Shown: in pieces, positions 23,359 through 28,558 of the stretch | How positions within the stretch are numbered: the stretch's first letter is position 1 | How the letters are laid out: each line of letters starts with the position of its first letter | Assembly (NCBI GenBank): GCA_031267205.1 | Contig: JAIRZN010000186.1 | Span: 1-28,558, forward strand | Reading direction: 5' to 3' | DNA: 28,558 bases | Origin: Tannerellaceae bacterium | Lineage (GTDB): Bacteria > Bacteroidota > Bacteroidia > Bacteroidales > Tannerellaceae | Translations under genes and position numbers: made by a program | Notes under the pieces: generated by a model | Told to the model about the DNA's origin: nothing | The model's input: the letters and a program-made list of their open reading frames with translations, nothing else | Databases searched by the model: none

Positions 23359-24597
23359 ATGATGACGAACATGGTTTTTTTCACACATACATTCCCTAAC
23401 GGATTGAGGTTGGTTCATCTGCCTTCGGATTCGCCGGTGTCTTATTGTGGATTTGCTATACATGCGGGGACGAGGGATGAGGAGGCTGATGAGTATGGAC
23501 TGGCGCATTTTGTGGAGCATATGTTGTTTAAAGGTACGGATAAACGGAAGGCCCGGCATATAATTAACCGCATGGAGAATGTCGGTGGGGAGTTGAATGC
23601 TTATACGGCTAAGGAGGAGACGTTTGTTTATTCCATATTTATGGAGGAGCATTTCGCCCGCGCTTTTGAATTGCTGACGGATATTCTGTTTCACTCGCAA
23701 TTCCCGCAACAGGAAATAGAGAAGGAGGTTGATGTCATCTTGGACGAGATCAATACTTATAAGGACAATCCTTCGGAGCTTATATTCGACGAGTTCGAGA
23801 ACTTGATTTTCAACGGCCATGCCTTAGGGCATAACATACTTGGGGACGAGGCGTCGCTGCTGAGTTTTACCTCCGGGTCGGGACGGTCGTTCACCGGTCG
23901 TTTCTATGCGCCGTCGAATATGGTCTTCTTCTCGATGGGGCGAACCAAGCCGGAGAAGATTCTACGCTCGGCGGTCGACGTTTGGGGCGAAACGGCTCCG
24001 GCCTTTGTCCATAAGCGGACGCCTCCGGCCACCATACCCTCGCAGGCAAAGCGCATCTGCCGCGATACCCACCAGACGCATGTCATTATGGGCGGGAGGT
24101 CGTACGGTATGCATGAACCCGACAAGAAGCGCATCCCCCTCTTCCTCCTAAATAATCTCTTGGGAGGGCCCGGTATGAACAGCCGCCTCAACATATCGCT
24201 GCGCGAGAAGCATGGATTGGTATACAACGTAGAGTCGAATATCACATCGTATACTGATACCGGCTTTGCGGCCATATATTTCGGTACGGATCCTAAAAAT
24301 GCGGAGAAAGCCCTTTCGTTGGTGAACAAAGAGCTACATAATATATGTAACGTCAAATTGTCGACCTCGCAACTTGCGGCGGCAAAGAAACAAACCGCCG
24401 GTCAGTTAGGAGTAGCCGGCGACAATAAGGAAGGCCTCTTCCTCGGCATAGGCAAGCAGTTCCTGCATCATAATAACTACGAGACCTTACCCGAAATATT
24501 CGGAAAGATAGAAAACGTTACCGCCGAAGACATCCTGGAAGCCGCCAACGAAGTATTCGCGCCTCCGCTCCCGTCAAGCCTTATTTATGAGCAATAA
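23359..24597 (+). CDS. M16-family zinc metallopeptidase
   Basis: A 412-aa protease related to processing peptidase and pitrilysin. The inverted zinc motif H50-F-V-E53-H54 is present. The third ligand is probably E130, 80 residues after H50 as in mitochondrial processing peptidase. Family features TFPNGLRLVHLP, VGGELNAYTAKEETFVY and GGPGMNSRLNISLREKHGLVYNV are all present. There is no signal peptide, so it is likely cytoplasmic. Its size matches one beta-type subunit; no partner subunit lies nearby. The last 24 bases overlap, tail to tail, the end of the membrane glycosyltransferase gene. Starts at 23359, 23362 or 23371 are possible. Confidence 0.93.
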   Translation: MMTNMVFFTHTFPNGLRLVHLPSDSPVSYCGFAIHAGTRDEEADEYGLAHFVEHMLFKGTDKRKARHIINRMENVGGELNAYTAKEETFVYSIFMEEHFARAFELLTDILFHSQFPQQEIEKEVDVILDEINTYKDNPSELIFDEFENLIFNGHALGHNILGDEASLLSFTSGSGRSFTGRFYAPSNMVFFSMGRTKPEKILRSAVDVWGETAPAFVHKRTPPATIPSQAKRICRDTHQTHVIMGGRSYGMHEPDKKRIPLFLLNNLLGGPGMNSRLNISLREKHGLVYNVESNITSYTDTGFAAIYFGTDPKNAEKALSLVNKELHNICNVKLSTSQLAAAKKQTAGQLGVAGDNKEGLFLGIGKQFLHHNNYETLPEIFGKIENVTAEDILEAANEVFAPPLPSSLIYEQ

Positions 24598-25959
24598 CTG
24601 CTCTAATTTCATGAAAACGGAACGCACGGCGTGATTCGAGAGCGAGAAATACCAAAGCATCGGGATAAAGCAAAACATAAAACGCTTGCCTGAATAAAGC
24701 AAAACATTCTCAATCGAATCCCATTTGTAGTCAATCTGGTAAAGTACGATCATGTAGAACGCCGAAGACAGCGCGACGGCAAGCAGGAGATAAAGACTGT
24801 CGCCCTTGCGGATAAGAAACCATAGGTTCAGCAGGAAAGCGACGAGGAAAACAATGAAGCTTAATCCGTAGTAGATCGTGTTTTTATACAACATCCACAT
24901 ATGATCCAGTATATTCCCCGCCTTTTCCGCATCCCAGAAAGGATGGGTTATGGCGATGCTTTCGGAATACAGCCCGTTCATCTTCTTGTAAAGCGTCCAG
25001 CATATCAACGGGACAAAGGCGAAAAGGGCGACCGTCAGCAACGGTCTGTATTCCTTCCTCCGGAAAGAGTCTACAAGAAGGAGCGCAACAACGGCGCCGG
25101 TAAACACAATCCCCTCCGTGCGGCATAGGATGTTTGCGCCCAGAAGCGCCCCGCATACCAGCAAATCTTTCTTATCCCTTTCCCTGAACCATAAGGCCAT
25201 ATATATGACGCTCAGGGAGGCGAAGACGGCGTGAATGACGTTGGTCATCGACAGGGAGGAGAACGACAGCATTTCGGGCGTCAGCATCATAAACAGCGTA
25301 GCCACAGCAGCCCCCGTCTTACCGGCGGCGCGGGAGGTGGCTCCGTAAAAGGCGACAAGGAAAAACAGGTACATCAGAGCGTTGATAACCTTCGACGTTC
25401 CGGCTCCCAAGGCATATACGTAAGCGTAGCTCAACTGCACTAACGGGGCGTATGTAATATAGCTTGCCGGCCCGTGTATGCCCTCGATATACGTGCTGTC
25501 GAAGATGCTAAGCCCTTTTAGCGTATGTTCCTTAGCGGCAATGTATCCTATGGTCTCAAAGCCGGCCAGGCTATCCCTGTCGCTGGGAGGGAAATACAGG
25601 CACTTGGACATATTCATATATTCCACATAAACGATGACTATGATAAACATCAGCCATACCATGTTAAGGCTCTTCAGGGATGAAAGCGGCATCGACGTCC
25701 GCAGGGATTCAAGAGCATCCTTGCGGTAGAAATAAACAAAGGCGCACAATCCGGCCAGCATCAATGTCTCGCCGGCAAGCAGGCTCGCCGGTGTCAGGGG
25801 AATACCCGCCTGGTCGATAAAGAGCATCAGGAAGGCCTCAAGCGCCATGCCCATAAGGAAAGACAATCCTATCTTTTCCGCGAGGGTAAACTTCACGGAA
25901 AGACAATGAACGAACACAAAGCCCGTCGCAATAGTCAGAAAAATACCAAAGTGTACCAT
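24574..25959 (-). CDS. Polytopic GT-C-type membrane glycosyltransferase
   Basis: A 461-aa integral membrane protein with about ten or more hydrophobic segments. The first large outer loop has the acidic stretch SDRDSLAGFETIGY (near residues 125-140), and later IHGPASYITY and ILCRTEGIVFTG resemble GT-C (PMT/ArnT-like) enzymes that use polyprenyl-phosphate-linked sugars. It probably transfers a sugar to an envelope acceptor; the acceptor is unknown. It ends the minus-strand operon, 3 bases after the 175-aa gene, and the GT2 enzyme two genes upstream could supply its lipid-linked sugar. Family assignment is by topology and motif resemblance, so moderate. Confidence 0.7.
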   Translation of the reverse strand: MVHFGIFLTIATGFVFVHCLSVKFTLAEKIGLSFLMGMALEAFLMLFIDQAGIPLTPASLLAGETLMLAGLCAFVYFYRKDALESLRTSMPLSSLKSLNMVWLMFIIVIVYVEYMNMSKCLYFPPSDRDSLAGFETIGYIAAKEHTLKGLSIFDSTYIEGIHGPASYITYAPLVQLSYAYVYALGAGTSKVINALMYLFFLVAFYGATSRAAGKTGAAVATLFMMLTPEMLSFSSLSMTNVIHAVFASLSVIYMALWFRERDKKDLLVCGALLGANILCRTEGIVFTGAVVALLLVDSFRRKEYRPLLTVALFAFVPLICWTLYKKMNGLYSESIAITHPFWDAEKAGNILDHMWMLYKNTIYYGLSFIVFLVAFLLNLWFLIRKGDSLYLLLAVALSSAFYMIVLYQIDYKWDSIENVLLYSGKRFMFCFIPMLWYFSLSNHAVRSVFMKLEQLLLINKA

Positions 25960-25962
25960 CCG

Positions 25963-26490
25963 TCAACGATTTAAAGGTAGTATGCCAAACTCCATCCTTT
26001 CATCCGCCTCGTAGCCCAAACGCTCGTATCCGCGCCCGTTCACGATTGCCACATGGGTAATATCATCGGCGTAACGGTTGGTTTCCATTTCCGAAGGGAG
26101 AACTAATTTGCGCGGATAGAGGAATCGCAAAGCCCATAGTTTATTTTGTATATCCTGTTTGAAGGGGCTGTTTACGCCTTCGGGCAGGAAATCCTCGCGC
26201 GAGGGATACAGGATAACCGCATCTTCGGGCGTAGCGTTTTTCACGAACAGGAGGTATTCATAGTCGGTTCCTAACTTAAATTTATTCCTTTCCTCCAAAG
26301 TCGCTTTGGGATGGGCTTTGATTAGCTCCATGTTCCCCTTCAGCATAGAGTGATACACCCATTTGTAACCTTCCTGCGTATCTAAGCATTTGAAGATGAA
26401 AATTCCTGCAACAACGGCGGCGCATACGTTCTTCACAAACCAGGCCGTATAATTGCCGCTTTCTTTCTTTACGGTATTCTTAGTTCCCAT
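25963..26490 (-). CDS. Membrane-anchored protein of unknown function between two glycosyltransferases
   Basis: A 175-aa protein starting at ATG 26490 (MGTKNTVKKESGNYTAWF); a longer in-frame start at 26658 would overlap the GT2 gene by 160 bases and gives unrelated sequence. One membrane segment lies at about residues 17-36 (WFVKNVCAAVVAGIFIFKCL), followed by an exterior part of about 135 residues that includes NATPEDAVILYPSREDFLPEGV. It starts 8 bases after the GT2 stop and ends 3 bases before the GT-C start, so it is translated with them. I do not recognise a family. A partner or regulator of the GT-C enzyme is plausible from location only. Confidence 0.75.
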   Translation of the reverse strand: MGTKNTVKKESGNYTAWFVKNVCAAVVAGIFIFKCLDTQEGYKWVYHSMLKGNMELIKAHPKATLEERNKFKLGTDYEYLLFVKNATPEDAVILYPSREDFLPEGVNSPFKQDIQNKLWALRFLYPRKLVLPSEMETNRYADDITHVAIVNGRGYERLGYEADERMEFGILPLNR

Positions 26491-26498
26491 ATTATTGT

Positions 26499-27218
26499 CT
26501 AATTTACGAATCTGTATTTTAGTAACACCCAGATGGCTTCGATGCCGTCGTACCATCTTATTTTCTTGCCCTGGCCGACTGTTCGCGGGTAGTAGCAGAT
26601 GGGTAGCTCCTTTATCTTGTATCCCAGCTTCGATACTTTGGCCGTTACTTCGGGACAAAACTCAAAGCCGGTGCATCTGAGGCGTATGGATTTCAACAGC
26701 GCGGCGTCGAACATTTTATAACACGTCGGCTCGTCGGTCAGATGCTGCCCGTACAATATGTTGGTGAAAATAGAAACCAACCTCCCGCCTAAGTAGAAGC
26801 TTGTATAGGAGTGCTTGTTCGCCGGGTTAAGGAAACGCGAGCCGTAGACTACTTTCTTGTTATTCGACATCAGGTAGCTCAGGAGCAGGTTGAAGTCTTG
26901 CGGCTCATACTCAAGGTCGGCGTCCTGAATAACGGCGTAGTCGCCCGTGACCGACCTCAGTCCGGTACGTATCGCCATGCCTTTGCCGTGGTTGATGTCG
27001 TGCCTTACGTACTTGATCGAGGCCGACGGATGCCGCCGTATCGCGTCCTTGGCAATGTCTTCGCTACGGTCTGCCGAGCAGTCGTCGACGATGATGATTT
27101 CCTTGCCGGCCCCGTTCTCCAATTGCAGGTTTATGACCTTTTCCAGGAGACGTTCCAGCGTAGACTCCTCGTTATAGACGGGGATAATGATTGATAATAT
27201 TTTGTTCTTATTTTCCAT
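26499..27218 (-). CDS. GT2-family polyprenol-phosphate glycosyltransferase (DPM1-like)
   Basis: A 239-aa cytoplasmic GT-A enzyme. It begins ILSIIIPVYNEESTLERLLEKV, has nucleotide-sugar-binding VDDCSADRSED (D45-D46) and the metal-binding motif D99-A-D101 in IQDADLEYEPQDF, then YGSRFL and GFEFCPEV. These match dolichol- or undecaprenyl-phosphate mannosyl/glucosyltransferases without C-terminal membrane segments. It likely makes a polyprenyl-phosphate hexose from a nucleotide sugar. Gene order, with a GT-C enzyme downstream, suggests that it provides the donor for it. It follows the CPBP gene by 7 bases. Confidence 0.88.
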   Translation of the reverse strand: MENKNKILSIIIPVYNEESTLERLLEKVINLQLENGAGKEIIIVDDCSADRSEDIAKDAIRRHPSASIKYVRHDINHGKGMAIRTGLRSVTGDYAVIQDADLEYEPQDFNLLLSYLMSNNKKVVYGSRFLNPANKHSYTSFYLGGRLVSIFTNILYGQHLTDEPTCYKMFDAALLKSIRLRCTGFEFCPEVTAKVSKLGYKIKELPICYYPRTVGQGKKIRWYDGIEAIWVLLKYRFVN

Positions 27219-27225
27219 CAGGGAG

Positions 27226-28116
27226 TTATAATCGCTTCAAAAGTAATGAAAAATTCCATTTATACCTTAGGGCGAAGAAGGCGCCGACCACGAGGCTCAT
27301 GATAATGAGCAACGCCGTGTCCCGTGCGGGATTGATATTAACAACCTCAAGCACGGCGTCGGTCTGCAATACGGATGACTTGGAGGTAGCGAAGAGCGAG
27401 AGAAATATGTTGTTGGCCGCATGGAGGCCCATCGACAGCTCAATGCCGTCATCAAGGATGGATACGAGGCCGAAAAACAGTCCGAAGTAGATGTATTGCG
27501 GCATGGTCGCCCAGAAGCCAAATTCGCTGACTTCGGGATTGAAAGCGTGCATAAGTCCGAAAATAAGGGAGGGGACAACCAGCGCCACCCATCGCCTCCC
27601 CGTCCAGGCGGCAAGTCCCTGAGCTAAATAGCCGCGGAACAGATATTCCTCGCTCGTCGTCTGGAAGGGAATAAAAACGAGGGTGATAAATACTAAGGGT
27701 ATAAACCGCGAAGGGTCGAACTGAAGGACATAGTCGGCCGTATTAACAACATAATCCGCCGCATAAACGACCGACATCGCCGCCAGCCACACCCCTGCCC
27801 CCGTCAGGCAACGCCCGATGCGCACCTTTTGTCCACCGTTGACAACTTCCGCAAAGCTCCGCCTGTGCAACACCTTCACAATCCAAACCGTAAGAACCAA
27901 CGTCACGACGGTAGAAAAGAGCACAAGCGTCAGTATCTGATTCTTCGACAGCCCGTCCATCCCATCGGCGCCCCCCCCCATATAGGAGCGAAGAAACACC
28001 GTAAGGGCCAAAGGTATAGAGCCTATTGCCGGCCAAAGGAGAAGGGAGCACGCACAAACAATGACATACTTCCACCACTGATTCATTTGATCAAACGAGC
28101 GTTCAAGGAATTTCAT
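27226..28116 (-). CDS. CPBP-family intramembrane metalloprotease
   Basis: A 296-aa polytopic protein of the CPBP (Rce1/Abi) family. The catalytic motifs are E156-E157-xxx-R161 (SEEYLFRGYL), F186-xxx-H190 (IFGLMHAF) and H232-xxx-N236 (LHAANN), each within or next to hydrophobic segments. These form the glutamate/histidine-based active site of membrane-embedded CAAX-type proteases. The bacterial role is often unclear; substrates may be membrane proteins or prenylated peptides. It is the first gene of an operon with two glycosyltransferases. The codons for Met46-Gly49 contain a run of about nine G (minus strand, 27979-27971), a possible slippage site. Confidence 0.88.
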   Translation of the reverse strand: MKFLERSFDQMNQWWKYVIVCACSLLLWPAIGSIPLALTVFLRSYMGGGADGMDGLSKNQILTLVLFSTVVTLVLTVWIVKVLHRRSFAEVVNGGQKVRIGRCLTGAGVWLAAMSVVYAADYVVNTADYVLQFDPSRFIPLVFITLVFIPFQTTSEEYLFRGYLAQGLAAWTGRRWVALVVPSLIFGLMHAFNPEVSEFGFWATMPQYIYFGLFFGLVSILDDGIELSMGLHAANNIFLSLFATSKSSVLQTDAVLEVVNINPARDTALLIIMSLVVGAFFALRYKWNFSLLLKRL

Positions 28117-28153
28117 ATTTTACGGATTTAATTGTTTTTAAATTACAAGGAAA

Positions 28154-28161
28154 CAAAAGTA
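28154..28161 (-). promoter_or_regulatory. -7 promoter element of the CPBP-glycosyltransferase operon
   Basis: On the minus strand TACTTTTG (28161-28154) is a perfect TAnnTTTG, about 38 bases upstream of the ATG at 28116. Immediately upstream is a run of about nine T in minus sense. No clear -33 element follows at normal spacing, unless homopolymer length varies. Confidence 0.5.
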
Positions 28162-28256
28162 AAAAAAAACGGCATTCCCCCGCCATAACATTGTAATTCG
28201 AGTTAGGGATAAGCAATAATGGAAAATCGTTGCGACTAAATTGAACGCCGACACGC

Positions 28257-28558
28257 CATTGTACTTTAGTCCGGTGTCATTGTACTCGAGTACAATGGCA
28301 TTGTTCTTTGGTACAATGCCATTGTTCTTTAGTACAATGCCATTGTTCTTTGGTACAATGGCATTGTTCTTTGGTACAGTGCCATTGTTCTTGAGTACAA
28401 TGCCATTGTTCTTGAGTACAATGCCATTGTTCTTTGGTACAGTGCCATTGTTCTTGAGTACAATGCCATTGTTCTTTAGTCCGGTTCCATTGTACTTGAG
28501 TACAATGCCATTGTACTTGAGTACAATGCCATTGTACTTAAGTCCGGTTCCATTGTTC
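28257..28558. repeat. 21-bp tandem array D, at least 15 units, running off the window end
   Basis: CATTGT recurs at 28257, 28278, 28299 and so on to 28551, exactly every 21 bases, 15 times. The 12-nt core runs GTxCTxxAGTAC (for example GTACTCGAGTAC, GTTCTTTAGTAC, GTTCTTGAGTAC) with linker mostly AATGCCATT. Only one core, in the second unit, is a perfect palindrome; alternatively the dyad is GTACAATGCCATTGTAC. Units 1, 11 and 14 end AGTCC instead of AGTAC. The array starts about 95 bases upstream of the CPBP promoter element and occupies the remainder of the 442-base gap 28117-28558. Confidence 0.93.

Noticed and set aside
26491..26658. Longer start of the 175-aa gene within the GT2 gene
   Set aside because: The extra 56 residues are the antiframe-like shadow of the GT2 coding sequence; ATG 26490 follows the GT2 stop by 8 bases.
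463..28558. CRISPR arrays
   Set aside because: Repeats are 12 nt with near-constant 9-nt linkers, no unique spacers and no cas genes in the window.

Overview
The window looks like a Bacteroidales chromosome, possibly a Tannerella- or Parabacteroides-like member. The evidence is the Bacteroidota -7 promoter motif TAnnTTTG upstream of several genes, a Bacteroidota-type dcw cluster (FtsL-like protein, PASTA-tailed FtsI, no ftsB or ddl between the mur genes), a TopA with GRFGP-type tail repeats instead of zinc fingers, and a Tat-exported Gfo/Idh/MocA oxidoreductase next to a DUF1080 lipoprotein. Genus-level placement is a guess.

Layout. 1-308 (-) is the N-terminal part of an unknown secreted protein. 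463-670 is a 21-bp tandem array lying just upstream of the topA promoter. 781-3120 (+) is topA. 3368-5734 (+) is a two-gene sugar-oxidation unit (Gfo/Idh/MocA oxidoreductase and DUF1080 lipoprotein) closed by a strong terminator. 5987-20776 (+) is one compact division and cell-wall operon: rsmH, ftsL-like, ftsI, murE, mraY, murD, ftsW, murG, murC, ftsQ, ftsA, ftsZ. It covers peptidoglycan precursor synthesis from UDP-MurNAc to lipid II, septal polymerase and transpeptidase, and the FtsZ ring with its FtsA anchor. mraZ is not found in front of it.

20777-21611 is an 835-base non-coding block. It holds a 120-bp inverted-repeat structure and two abutting 21-bp arrays, 26 units in all, that share one register. 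It is followed by an exported glutathione-peroxidase-like protein (+) and, convergent with it, a thioredoxin-like lipoprotein and a Nim-like flavoprotein (-). This is a likely redox-defence group. A (+) M16 zinc peptidase follows. Its end overlaps the end of a four-gene (-) operon: CPBP membrane protease, polyprenol-phosphate GT2 glycosyltransferase, a membrane-anchored 175-aa unknown, and a GT-C-type membrane glycosyltransferase. 28117-28558 holds that operon's promoter and a fourth 21-bp array that runs off the window end.

The most unusual signal is the set of four 21-bp arrays (about 51 units). Each has its own 12-nt core plus a 9-nt linker. The cores are perfect palindromes in two arrays and degenerate in the others. 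Linkers usually contain GCC or GGC. Every array lies upstream of a gene start, and 21 bp equals two helical turns, so repeats sit on one face of the DNA. They look like phased protein-binding or structural elements, not CRISPR and not coding DNA.
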